Below are positions 12,462 to 23,065 of a DNA stretch of 64,000 nucleotides, in pieces (within the stretch, counting starts at the first letter, position 1; each line of letters begins with the position of its first letter). A program made the translations under genes and the position numbers. This stretch comes from Ailanthus altissimus. Taxonomy: Eukaryota; Streptophyta; Magnoliopsida; Sapindales; Simaroubaceae. The stretch is from the NCBI GenBank assembly GCA_946807835.1, contig OX327704.1:7998001-8062000 (forward strand), given 5' to 3'. The notes beneath the pieces are model-generated. The model was not told where the DNA came from, did not search any database, and worked only from the letters and a program-made list of their open reading frames with translations.

Positions 12462-13663
12462 CCATGTCATTTTCTATCCCAAAACGCATTAGGTAAGTTT
12501 AAACATACCTATTTTTCTAACTGAAGTTGAAATTCTTTGATCTAATTTTGTATATTAGTAGAGGTAATTTTCTTTTCGAGAACTTTATAGTCAACTTCTT
12601 CTTAAAGTAGAAAGGCAAATCTCTCTTTGTTCTTAATTAATGTCTTTAGCAATTCATATCTTGCCTTTTTGTTCTTCCATGAAGACAAATTTATCTTCAT
12701 GGCCATGAATAAAGGATCTAATTCCAGTTGCATCAATTTGAAAAGATAAAGCATATTAAGGAAAGAAGATCCTAAAATAACTCTTGATATATTATTTTTA
12801 CTAGAATAAATGGAGTTACAAGTCAAACTCATTGTGAGCATATCATTACTCTCGATAGTTTATAGTCAACCAGCAATTTGTTGCCATTAACTGTATTAAC
12901 TACTTGAGTGATTTTCAAATATTATTTAGAAGGTAATAATCCTTCAACAATACAGATCAAATCTGTTATTGAATCAACTAGAGCTACTACTTTCAAGCCA
13001 TAGCCTTCAACTATTCATATCATAACATTCACAAACCACTTTTAGGTAACTGCTCATTCTACTGTAGCTACGACCATAGAATTTATTATTGAACTAACTA
13101 TTCCATTAATTTTTGAGAGGATTCCACTTAATCAATTCCTTCATCATATGGCTAGTCCACTTTATGAACCCTTCTAGGTTATTAACCTTGGTTTTAAGAG
13201 AAATGATTTCTACTTTTAATTTTATCAATTCTTTTTTTACAGTGTTGATTTCAATTTTAAATTAATAGATATTGAGTTCTTTGAAAGAATTTTTCTAAAC
13301 ACAATCTATGATGGCTCTCTTAAAGAGGTCGAAGTAGAGGTTGTGACAAGGGCAAAATTATTGGACTTTGTAAATTCTCTTCCCTTGCTCAATTTGAATA
13401 TATTATGATGAGCTTCTCTTTTTTTAGTAGGATCTTGTACTTTTATCAATAATGTCTATGATGAAATTTTCATCTTTTGAAAGAACATTAGTTGATAATT
13501 TATAATACAAATCATTTATTGAGCTCATACATTCATCATCCTTTCCTGTGCATTAACATTTGTCTTCACTCTCTTTAGTAGAAAGTTGAGATGATTCAAC
13601 TTCTGAAAGTTTATAAAATTCTTCCATCTAACTGTTAGTTTCATCTAACAAATCTATCATTAA
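12462..13663 (-). pseudogene. Endogenous pararetrovirus: coiled coil, protease and start of RT
   Basis: The minus strand reads, in order: a Glu/Ser-rich acidic segment (13660 to 13400), a Lys/Ile/Leu heptad-rich coiled coil (about 13300-13170), and a retroviral-type aspartic protease whose active site reads ALVDSITDL (about 12992-12966), where DSG is expected. Then comes the second protease box ILGSSFLNMLYLF (about 12780) and the beginning of the RT region (LPNAFWDRK near 12490). Order and motifs fit the single-polyprotein caulimovirids (petuvirus/florendovirus type). Multiple stops and shifts make it non-functional, and it is cut at 12461 by the G LTR. Confidence 0.7.
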
Positions 13664-14470
13664 TGATGCAAATCAGGTTGTCAAAACTTTATAAGATCCA
13701 TTGAGCATCGATGGGGGGCCAAATGACAAGGGCAAGAATCAAGAAAATAAATGAAGCACATCTCAAATTCATACTTTGTTCAAGACACTTATTTGATCAA
13801 ATTTAGTGGTTAAGATGATCAATAACTTGTCAATGTTATTCAAGTTTCTTTAAGTGATTTGGAGTAATTTACATGTAGAACAAAATTAGACGCATATCAA
13901 TTTAGGAAGTAAGATCTTGCATCACTGTTTACACATCACTATTCACTCATTACTGTTCAAGAAACTTTATCTGATCCATATTTTCTTTGTTTCTTTTTTT
14001 TATTCCTAGGTTAATTTTAGAAACAAGGATACAAAAATATTTGTTTCTTTAATATACTTGTAATTTATTTCTTACTTTTGAAATCAATTTCTACTATGAC
14101 TTAGGATTCGATTTATTTTTTTTTCTTTTATGCTCTTGGTAAATTTGGTTATATAAGGCCTTGTAACCCTAAGGGGAATTCAGTGTTTTAACATTAATAA
14201 TAGTGAGAGTTTTCTCTTAATTCTTCAAAGAACTTTTCAAAACTAATCAAGATTTCTTCTTGTGGTGTTAATTCTTGACTTATCACTCACAATCTTTCTC
14301 ATCTTTTTTGAATGTGGTATCTACCTAAATTTCTTATACGTTTAGTTCTTATTTCTCTATAGATAACGGGTCAAGTTCTTTTTTATTTTTATTTATTTAA
14401 GAATCTGAATTAAAACGATCCTTGGCAAAAGAAACTCATCGAGTCTCGGGTCTTACTTTTCTTTGTGAGG
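13664..14470 (+). repeat. C-family LTR, 3' edge missing, inside the pararetrovirus
   Basis: Starts TGATGCAAATCAGG at 13664 and follows the C LTR (compare reverse complement of 33773-34602) up to 'CTTTGTGAGG' at 14470. The last nine bases (TTCACATCA) are absent and virus sequence resumes at once. The 5' edge encodes the pol tail 'MTRARIKKINEAH'. A promoter-like 'GGTTATATAAGGCC' lies near 14146. No TSD, as expected after loss of one edge. Either a solo LTR or the remnant of a deleted element. Confidence 0.75.
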
Positions 14471-15460
14471 CCTTCAAATTGGATCAAAGAAAATTTCTCT
14501 TTTGTTTGACAATTTGATGTGCAATGGCCCTTTTTTCCACAAACATATATATGACAAGTAGGAATCCTTTCAGACCCCTTTTTTGGGTCTGGGCTGCTTC
14601 TGAGGAGTTTTATTAAAGAATTTTCTCTTTATATATGTCTTTCTAAAAGTCTTGCTTCGATTTAAAGTGTCTTTTAATGAATCTTTTAGATTTAGGTTTT
14701 CAAAGAACCTTTTGGTTCTCCGTAGGCTGAAATGTTGTATAGACATAATGTTCTATAATACTAGACAGTTGAGTAGTTTTCAAAGATTCTACTAGAATTG
14801 CATTTGGTAATTTCCAAACATCTAGAATTGAGATGTCTTTCCAACTAATTTTTAGAGGGACTGAAAAGTCTGATTTTAGAATATTAATTTTAAATTGTGT
14901 AGTCTCTCCTTTATTTTCTTTTAGAAATGTCTCTATTTGGACAGGATCTATTCATTATCTTTCAGAATATACAATAAATTAATTGCATATTAATTGCTCT
15001 TGGATCCATATCATTATATCTATTAGACATGATATCTAACGTAAGAGCATACTTAGTGGTGGGATCTGACAGATATAAAAATTAGGGTAGCAATTGAAAT
15101 ATACTGGTCATTCACAAACAAAAGAAGTAACACATCCTAGCAGAGTGTCTTCAAATTTGTTCATCCTTTTATCTCTAAATTAAAAGGAATGTGTTTAAAT
15201 CTTCTCTATATAACGGTTTAACTGCTACTTGAAGTAGTCCTAGGTGCAAGAGACCATATTTTCGTTGAGTCTCTTCTAAAATGTTTTAAGGAAGAAGCTG
15301 AAACATTGTTATTCCTTCTGTTAAAGGCAACGCTTCTTCTACCATTTTTATCATATAGTCTGATCTGAAAAAAAAAATGACCTTCTTTTATACACCATAT
15401 AAGTTGAGGTTTCTGAAATTGTCCAGTTTTGCAAATGAGTTTCTATTTCGAAAGTAGTAA
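14471..15460 (-). pseudogene. Endogenous pararetrovirus: movement protein and CCHC finger
   Basis: On the minus strand, upstream part first: a 30K-type movement-protein region with the stretch RKYGLLHLGLLQVAVKPLY (about 15275-15215), then 'SDPTTKYALTLDIMSNRYND' (about 15070-15010), then a basic region, then CHIYVCGKKGHCTSNC (about 14554-14505), a CCHC knuckle as in caulimovirid coat proteins. In the family the movement protein transports virions through plasmodesmata and the knuckle binds the genome. At least six stops or shifts interrupt it. The upstream end is split by the LTR inserted at 15461. Confidence 0.75.
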
Positions 15461-17900
15461 TGATGCAAACTAGGCAGCCAAAACTTTACAAGGTCCATTG
15501 AACATCTATGGTTGATGGAAACAACAACACAACAGGGTTGTGTATTTATAGTGAACATTTGGGATGCTAGCATTTATTACAATATTAAATGACAACTTAA
15601 AAACTAGTAACTACCAACTACTACCAACAAGGTTTTAAACTAACTTTTTCAAACTTTGCAACTATAACAATAAATGTAGTTGCAGGCTTTAACTAACTAC
15701 CAACCACTAATAACTAAGGCTATATTTCAAATATTACAACTACTATCATAAATGTTTATTATAGGCTCCTAAAGGCTTCTAACCACTTAGGTTGCTCATA
15801 TAGGCTGTTGTTTTCATCATTCCCTAACACTTGATTAGTCAAACTTAGGTAATCATCAATTTAGAAAACTCTTCTAATTCCATCCACTTTGTGATTTGAG
15901 AAATTTCTTCTAGATTATTCCAAAGCTTTAATTGTGGAAATTCAACTTTGTGGAACACGTGAAATATCTTTTTTGTACCTCCATGAATTTACCTCTGCCC
16001 AAATGTTTTGAATCAGTCCATTGAGAGTTTCTTTGAACCTTTTAACTCGAGCCCTTGTAATTAGACTAACTGAAACTTGAATAGGTTCTGCATTCTATTT
16101 GTTAGTCGCGCTCTCATTAGTTCATGTGAGTAGCCCATGCGATGAGAAGCTTCTAGGAGCCTACAACTCTATTTATTGTTATGGTTACAAAGTTTGACAG
16201 TCAGCTTGAAGTGAAGTCTTAGTATTGTTAATTGTTGGTAGTTAGTAGTTAAGTTTTCATAAATTGTTGAAATAAGTGCTAGCATCCCAAGTACCTATGT
16301 TATTGGTAGTAGTTGGTAGTTAGTTGTAAATTATCATTAATTACTGTAATAAATGCTAGATATCCCAATAGGTCTCTTCTAGACTTAATAATTGCTTATT
16401 TAAATAATAATACATGGCTTTTTTTTAATGTGTTTTAATTTTATTTTGTAGATTTCAAGTTAATAGAGCTATTTGGATGAAACTTCAAAGAAAACAAGCA
16501 AAAAAACCAAATATGTCACAGTACTGTGAATAGTAACATGCTACATTACATAAACAGTGTCATACTATAGTACTAGTGCTACAGTACCACACCCAGGTTT
16601 TGGCGCTCAAATGCTAAAATGGGCTCCCATTGGCAGAATGCTCAGCACCCAAGCACCAAAACGTGACGCCTAAGCGCCACCACCTGTTTTAGTATTCTTT
16701 TTTTTTGCCATAATTTGAAACTTATAAATACTACCCTTTAGCTACTTCTCAAAATATCAAAAGGGAGCACGAAAATAGAGAGAGAACTCTGGTTTTTGTG
16801 TTAATTTGAACATGAGTACTTTTATGAACATTTGGATAAATGTAATTGAATATTTCACTATGAATTGCTAGATTATATGTTCTAAGGTTTGATGGAACTC
16901 TATTGAACTCTATGTATTGATGTTATTTTGTGATTAATAACTATTTGATGTTTATTTATTTATGCCTTTTATGTGCTTAATGCTTCTAATTGCATTGGGA
17001 AATGGATTGGATGAATTAAACATTTGGGTTATATACTTGAAAAAGTTTAATCCATATATTAGTTGTAAAAGGCATGGCTTTGAGTTTGTTGAGTTGGGAG
17101 ACTAATGAACTTAGGTTAGTCACATAAGGGTAGCTTAATGCGTGTATGTATAACGGGTTAGATATGAATATCAACTTGTTTGTATATGCATAGAGTCTCA
17201 TTCGACACTTGGGAGAGGAAATGAGATTATTTTTAAGCCCTTGATTAATGAATGCATTAGATTAGTTGTTAATCACAAATTATAAAGAGCATAGAAATAA
17301 TTGAGAGAAATTAAGTCCCTAGAACCCTATTGCCATAGAACTCTCATATCCTTAATATATCAGTTTATTTAGTTTAAATCATTTTAATTCCACAATTCAA
17401 CTTATCCTTTAAATTAGTTTAGATAAAGTTAGGTTGTCAACACTGTGGTAATTAGCATTAATTTAGGATACCAGTCCTCGTGGGAATGATACTCACTCAT
17501 CACTTTATTACTTGCTCACGACCCGTGCACTTGCGGTTATAATTCTCTTGTGTATAATTTTGTGAACATCTCTATAAATACATGAAAGATGAGAGGGAAG
17601 GGGATAGAATTGATGATATTAATGTTGAGAGTTTTTTCTTAAGTTCTTCAAAAGAACTTTTTTATTATAACTTATCAAGATTTTATCTTGTGGCATTCTT
17701 TCTGACTTATCACTCATAACTTCATAACTATCTTGAGTATGGCGCCTACAATCTTCTTATACCTCTTGTTCCTATCTTTTATAAATTACGGGTCAATTTT
17801 CTTTGCTTTGGTTAATATAAAAGTCTGAATTAGAACGATCATTGGGCAAAGAAACCTCATTGAGCTTCGGGTCCCACTTTTCTTTATGAGGTTCACATCA
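15461..17900 (+). mobile_element. C/D-type solo LTR with internal rearrangement, TSD AGTAA
   Basis: Starts TGATGCAAAC and ends GGTTCACATCA, the C-family LTR termini, flanked by perfect 5-bp duplications AGTAA (15456-15460 and 17901-17905). At about 2.4 kb it is far longer than the 830-bp C LTR because it contains an inverted D-type segment (15540-16130, minus-strand tail GPVIRARVKRFKETLNGLI-like) facing a D-type plus segment (16140-16377), and a further ~1.2 kb insertion (16378-17568). It splits the pararetrovirus movement-protein region. Confidence 0.75.
16378..17568 (+). mobile_element. Insertion of ~1.2 kb inside the LTR, possible solo LTR, TSD TCTCT
   Basis: Sequence unrelated to the surrounding LTR, bounded by TCTCT at 16373-16377 and 17569-17573. 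Removing it rejoins the host LTR at its 'CTCTATAAATACATG' TATA region. It ends in CA but starts TCTAG, not TG. It contains 'GCGCCACCACC'-like GC blocks near 16670 and 'CCTCGTGGGAATGATACTC' near 17467, similar in style to the end of solo LTR F (54930). No coding potential. Clade not determined. Confidence 0.55.
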
Positions 17901-18369
17901 AGTAATTATTTCTTTGTTTTTCTTTTTACTAGATGAGTTTGAAGTTTAAGTATGAACATGGACTGGTTTTAAAAGATTTAAATCAATTAGCCATCTTAGG
18001 TTGTGAAATCAGAGAATACTTTAGATAATCTAACAAAGATAGATTTATGCACTTACTGCCTTTTCACTTAAGAACTTATTGGCTACTCTCTGAAGTCTAC
18101 AATTGTACCTTGAAGTGTTACAACAAAAATTAAACCAACTTACTTTTTGGCTCTGATACAACCTATCCAGGGATTTATAAAACAAAGTAAAATAGATTAG
18201 AACTAATGAAACAAAAGTAAAGCAGAACAGAAAACAAGTACAGATAATTAAAAAAGCAATCAAAGAAAAGGGCTGTGTATTTATAATGGAAAAACAAATT
18301 GAAAACATAAACTTATATAAGAGTGAGATATTGATATGTACTTTCGTTTCATAGGAACTGATTTGTACA
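17901..18369 (-). pseudogene. Endogenous pararetrovirus: 5' end of ORF and intergenic region
   Basis: After removal of the solo LTR this joins the movement-protein region at 15460. On the minus strand the reverse complement of 18149-18162 reads GTTGTATCAGAGCC, a one-mismatch match to the caulimovirid initiator-Met-tRNA primer site, which in these viruses lies in the intergenic region just before ORF1. Downstream (18150 to 17901) are broken frames leading into the movement protein. The flank 18170-18240 recurs at 36215-36285 in the second virus-derived locus. Confidence 0.6.
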
Positions 18370-18706
18370 TGATGTGCATCATGAAGGTTCTAAATCAACT
18401 CAAGAAGGCGAGCTGAGCGTAAAGGAGATTTCAGATGGTCCAATAACAAGGGCTAAGGCTAAACAGCTTCAAAGGGCCATAAGTAGTCAAATTGGAGCTA
18501 TTGAAGCTTCTATGGGAATAGAAGCTTGCGATCTGAATGGAAATGAGCTAAATGTGTTTATTTGTCTTCAATTAGAGATTGGGACGTGATTTAGAGATGT
18601 TTGGTGACATTAGGCTGAAAGAGGCAGCTGAGGGCTTTCTTTCCATGCTATTGGGCTTAGTTTATTTCTTATGTTGCTATGTTTATGTATTTGGGCCATT
18701 TGAAAC
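18370..18706 (+). repeat. Partial A-family LTR (first 337 bp)
   Basis: Begins TGATGTGCATC and matches the A LTR through 'TATTTGGGCCATTT', then stops abruptly at an inverted leader. It includes the 71-codon LTR-encoded pol tail ([12 protein letters not shown] onward, 18374-18589), which is still open. TATA box and 3' end are missing. Confidence 0.85.
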
Positions 18707-19016
18707 AGTAGCTAAAACACTCTTCTCAAACTGAATTTTTCACCAATTAAGTAAATAAAATCAAATAGCAACAATTTACTCAAATTCAAAATTTCCAGGT
18801 TTAGGAACAATTTAATTCAGCCAACTCATCTCTAGTTCACAAACTACTAAGAATTAATTTTAATGCTTCAGAGTTGTAATTCAACTACTAACCTCAAATA
18901 TTAGAGACCCAACCTGATAATAGCCCCACGAAATTATATAACACAAAAAATAGCAAGACACCTTCAATAGCTGAAATTTCAGTTTGCACACTGAAATCCT
19001 ATGCTCTGATACCAGA
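18707..19016 (-). other. A-family leader with primer-binding site
   Basis: The reverse complement is the A leader: PBS TGGTATCAGAGC at 19003-19014, then the ~300-bp untranslated leader as in A1 (23777-24095). It stops about 50 bp before the gag start codon and is joined head-on to an LTR in the opposite direction. Confidence 0.85.
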
Positions 19017-19717
19017 TGATGTGCCTTGATTTATAACAAAATTAAATGGTGAAGTTGATGAAGGATAGAACTAAATAGATACCTTGATAAGTCGTATGGA
19101 CGCCACAAGGATCAATTTAGGGTTTTGACGCCACACTCTTGGGGATCAAAGAGTGATAAGTCAGCAACTATCTTCAAGAGTTGAAAAACTTGAGAAGACA
19201 ATTTTGAGAGAGAAAAGTTCTATTTTCGTGCATCCAATTCCAAAATGAGGCAACTGCCTCTATTTTGTAAGCCTTATATAGGCTTACAAAATGAGGGGAG
19301 ACCCTAATGTTATCTAATAAACTTAAGAAGCCCAAAATAAGTCCAATATGACTTAACAATTTTAAAACAAAACTAAACAAGTTCAAAATGGCCCAAATAC
19401 GTAAAAATAGTAACATAAGAAGTAAATAAAACCCAATAGCATGGAAAGAAAGCCCTTAGCTGCTTCTTTAAGCCCAACGTCACCAAACGTCTCTAAATCA
19501 TATTCCAATCTCTAATTGAAGATAAATAAACACATTTAGCTCATTTCCATTCAGATCGCAAGCTTCTAATCCCATAGAAGCTTCAATAGCTCCAATTTAA
19601 CTACTTATGGCCCTTTGAATCTGTTTAGCCTTAGCCCTTGTTATTGGACCATCTGAAATCTCCTTTACACTCAGCTAGCCTTCTTGAGTTGATTTAGAAC
19701 CTTCATGATGCACATCA
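19017..19717 (-). repeat. A-family LTR, minus strand
   Basis: 701 bp, termini TGATGTGC and GCACATCA as in A1, followed on the minus strand by the primer site, so it is a 5' LTR. Its TATA region is a palindrome: 12-bp perfect arms (19262-19273 and 19281-19292) flank TTATATA. The LTR-coded tail has stops. Flank CCAAC (19718-19722) has no match beyond the other end of this composite. Confidence 0.85.
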
Positions 19718-20103
19718 CCAACCTTTGGACTTCATTTGGCAATGATTAATCAGGCAATTCTTTTCCTTTCACCACCAATTTGGTACAAGTACGTGTAAAC
19801 TTTCATCTCTTCCACGAACTTGTCCTCCTTATGGATTTTTGAAAATAAAATCTTCTCCTTTACTTTAGGTGTTGCATTCTTGGGTTGAGTAGGTGCAGAA
19901 ATAAAACTTTGCACCACACAAACTCTCAGTTACCTCATTTTCATAATCACCATTATTTTTCTTAGGTTTAGCATCATCTGAATCCGCTTCATCTTCCTCT
20001 CCTAAATCATCCATTGAAGGGGCAAAATGATTAGGCCCACTTTGTGCACTTATGGCTGCTCCACTTGCTTCCTTCTTAACCTTAACTTCATCTCTAACTT
20101 TCT
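19718..20103 (-). pseudogene. G2 element internal remnant (gag-PR side)
   Basis: Matches 29815-30205 of G1 on the minus strand, including the VVKGEELP-like linker and the acidic 'LDDLGEEDEADSDD' patch. Stops in all frames. It continues at 21573 after the inserted solo LTR H. Confidence 0.7.
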
Positions 20104-21572
20104 TGTTGACACAAGAGTGTCAAATTGCATGGAGCTAAAAATAGAGCCTAATAAATTTAAGTTAGTCACATTCATAAACTAAAGGGCAACTTTGGAATTA
20201 ATGTGGTACTATTTCAAAAGGAATTACTAGGCAATCTTTATATTGTTGGAAAACTCTATATGTGATGTACATCATGAAGGTTCTAAATCAACTCAAGAAG
20301 GCGAGCTGAACGTAAAGGAGATTTTCAGATGGTCCAATAACAAGGGCTAAGGCTAAACAGCTTCAAAGGGCTATAAGTAGTCAAATTGGAGCTATTGAAG
20401 CTTCTATGGGATTAGAAGCTTGCGATCTGAATAGAAACGAGCTAAATGTATTTATTTGTCTTCAATTTGAGATTGGGACGTGATTTAGAGACGTTTGGTG
20501 ACGTTGGGCTTTAAGAAGCAGCTAAGGGCTTTCTTTTCATGCTATTGGGCTTTATTTACTTCTTATGTTACTACTTTTATGTATTTGGGCTATTTTGAAC
20601 TTGTTTAGTTTTGTTTTAAATTGTTAAGTCATATTGGGCTTATTTTGGGCCTTTTTAAGTTTATTAGGTAACATTAGGGTTTCACCTTATTTTGTAAGCC
20701 TATATAAGGCATGTAAAAGTCTTGTAGAGGCAGTTGCCTCATTTTGAAATTGGAAGCATGAAATAGAAGAGCTATTTCTCTCTCAAAATTGTCTTCTCAA
20801 GTTTTTCAACTCTTGAAGATAGTTGCTGACTTATCACTCTTTGATCATCAAGAGTGTGGCGTCAAAACCCTAAACTGATCCTTGTGGCGTCCATTCGACT
20901 TATCAAGGTATCTATTTAGTTCTATCCTCCATCAACTTTGCAATTTAATTTTGTTATAAATCAAGGCACATCAATATGTCTAGTTTCTAAATCATTACAA
21001 CACATAAATCTAAGTTTTCTAGAGAAATCCAAATGCTTCGTTGAATTTAGTGTAGATTTTGTTTGAATTTTGATACTTGATTTCTTTTGTTAGCTGTACT
21101 TGTAGAGTTTTAGGTGTGAGAGTGTTTGTAAGTTTTAAAGTCTTAATTGTTATCTTTTGAAAATTGTAAACTCTCAGCCACCATGTTTGAACGTTGTAAT
21201 GAGTGTTTGCAGAAGACCTCCCAAATGGTCTCTATAAATACCATAAGTGATGAGATGAAAAGGGAAAAAAAATAAATGGGTTTTAAAACACTTGTAACTT
21301 TTAGACAGTTCTCTTGTGAGAGTTTCTTCATTAAACTTTGTATCTCTTGGGTGGATTCCTTAGAATGGTGAGTTTGAGAGCCTTGTATCTCTTGTAGAAT
21401 TTATTGGGTGGTGAGTTATTCTATATCCCATTGTTTACCTCATGAGTGGTAAGCTTTGTTTTGTATCTCTTTCAATATATCAGTGTTTGAGTTTATTTTA
21501 ATAAAAATAGTGTGATTGTTTTCACTCTTTCAATCTCATTGTATTCTCTATTAAACTCTTGAGCCTGCATCA
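20104..21572 (+). mobile_element. Solo LTR of family H, itself hit by an A solo LTR
   Basis: Starts TGTTGACACAAGAG and ends CCTGCATCA. The flanks are TTTCT (20099-20103) and CTTCT (21573-21577), a duplication with one mismatch, and removing it rejoins the G2 gag. Without the nested A LTR it is about 753 bp. It holds a 'GGTCTCTATAAATACCA' TATA box at about 21227, the same block as in the E LTRs. No primer site follows, so it is a solo LTR. Confidence 0.7.
20263..20973 (+). mobile_element. A-family solo LTR, TSD ATATG
   Basis: 711 bp, TGATGTAC to GCACATCA, with perfect 5-bp duplications ATATG at 20258-20262 and 20974-20978. TATA box CTATATAAGG near 20700. A one-base insertion (GGAGATTTTCAG) shifts the LTR-encoded tail. 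A full-length integration followed by LTR-LTR recombination explains it. Confidence 0.93.
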
Positions 21573-21771
21573 CTTCTTCAAATTGAAATTGAAGGGGGCA
21601 GAATGTCGCTGCCTAAGCGATCTTCTCCTTGCCACCCTTGGTTCTTGTTGCAGAAGATCAATGCTACCATTCATTCCTTCAAATCTCTTGAAAACTTTGT
21701 TTTATATTTTTATCAAAGCATTTAAACAATCTCCATTCAAGTCACTTAGGCCCCCTTCCATCTCAAAATAA
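21573..21771 (-). pseudogene. G2 gag N-terminal remnant
   Basis: Minus-strand equivalent of the G1 gag start at 30222-30427 (shared leader, coil-forming N-terminus and 'GGKEKI' stretch). Truncated by solo LTR H on the left. Non-functional. Confidence 0.65.
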
Positions 21772-21784
21772 GGATCTGATACCA
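21772..21784 (-). promoter_or_regulatory. Primer-binding site of G2
   Basis: Reverse complement TGGTATCAGATCC is a one-mismatch form of the initiator-Met-tRNA primer site, two bases inside the LTR. Confidence 0.75.
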
Positions 21785-21786
21785 CC

Positions 21787-22231
21787 TGACGTAGGACTAG
21801 CATTGATGCATTCGTAATTTTGTTCACGAATATGAGGGTTACTAATATCATTCAACAAGATGAAAAAAATAGCTTAGAAAAATCTGAACTAAATTCTTAG
21901 TAGAGAAATCTACTTTTTATTAATCATCAAAAGCTACTGAAATATAGAAGTTTCTAGTTTAAAAACTAAATACTTGGAACAATCCTCCAAGAATAATAAA
22001 ACCCAAATTAAAGTTTCAAAACAATCATCAATACCAAAATTATAGTTTCAAGACAACACAAACATAAAAACATATTAAATGTAATTAAGACTTTCAAACT
22101 TACAACTACTACCAAGTTGAAATTAATTCGATATAAAATAAAACTACTGTGTTAAATGTAGTAGTAAGCTCTAGAATGTCTTTTTATCTACTTCTGGGAC
22201 TTTGCATCACATGAGCTGGTGATGTCCCCCA
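21787..22231 (-). repeat. 5' LTR of G2
   Basis: 445 bp. Minus-strand start TGGGGGACATCACC and end CTACGTCA. Aligns along its length with the G1 LTR at 30442-30861. It truncates the C-family LTR on its right. Confidence 0.8.
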
Positions 22232-22809
22232 TCAGTGCAGCACTGTTCATGCATTCTATTTACGCATTACTATTTATGCATTATTGTTTACGGGCCTTTA
22301 TAAGATCCTTAGTTTCTTTATTTCCTTTTTTTTATTCTTAGGTTTAATTTAAAAACAATGATATAAGAAAATTTGTTTCCTTAATATGCTTGTTATTTAT
22401 TTTGTATTTTTATAATCAATTCCTACTATTGCTTAGGATTTGATTTAGTTTTTCCTTTTATGCTCTTGGTAAAATTCGATATATAAGGCCTTGTAACCCC
22501 AAGGGGAATTTAGAGTTTTTACGTTAATAATAGTGATAGTTTTCTCTTAGTTCTTCAAAGAACTTTTCAAAACTTATCAAGATTTCTTCTTGTGGTGTTC
22601 ATCCTTTGACTTATCACCCACAATCTTTCTCATTTTTTCTTGAGTGTGACATCTACCCTAATTTCTTATACTTTTTGGTACTTATCTCTTTATAGATAAA
22701 AAGTCAAGATTCTTTATTTTGTTTATTTGTGAATCTGAATTAGAATGATCCTTGACAAAGGAACCTCATTGAGCATCGAATCTCACTTTTCTTTGTGAGG
22801 TTCACATCA
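22232..22809 (+). repeat. C-family LTR, 5' part missing
   Basis: Matches the last ~570 bp of the C LTR, with TATA region 'GATATATAAGGCC' near 22480 and the end GTGAGGTTCACATCA. The first ~250 bp, including the coding tail, are replaced by the G2 LTR. On its right it interrupts the G1 3' LTR. Confidence 0.8.
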
Positions 22810-22854
22810 TTCTTTTTCTTGGACTTTGCATTACATTAGCTGGTGATGTCCCCA
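22810..22854 (-). repeat. Stub of G1 3' LTR
   Basis: On the minus strand this is the first 45 bp of the LTR (TGGGGACATCACCAGC...), directly after the purine-rich GTGGAGGAGAATGG (22868-22855). The remainder was displaced by the C LTR insertion. Confidence 0.65.
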
Positions 22855-23065
22855 CCATTCTCCTCCACTTGTAGAGAACTTGTCCTCTAGTGATCATATA
22901 AGTTCTCCTCAGATTTGCAATGGCCTTGTCACGCTCCACATGGCCACTCAATTTCCCTAAATGCATCTCACGGATAAGCTTATCTTGTAAATAACTCCTT
23001 AGAATACATAGTTGGTTTTCTTTGAACAAGTAACCATCATGAACCATAAAGTCATCATTCGGCTG
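22855..23065 (-). pseudogene. G1 integrase N-terminal remnant
   Basis: The minus-strand frame reads [20 protein letters not shown] then KLSGHVERDKAIANLR, the segment before and inside the zinc-binding domain of Ty3/gypsy integrase. His-to-Val/Arg changes damage the HHCC motif. It then jumps straight to the C-terminal end and the purine tract, so the catalytic core has been deleted. The other half of G1 continues at 29272 after A1. Confidence 0.75.

Noticed and set aside
18149..18162. Initiator-Met-like primer site taken as part of an LTR element
   Set aside because: No LTR edge is adjacent, and the flank recurs at 36215-36285 with virus-derived sequence; assigned to the pararetrovirus instead.
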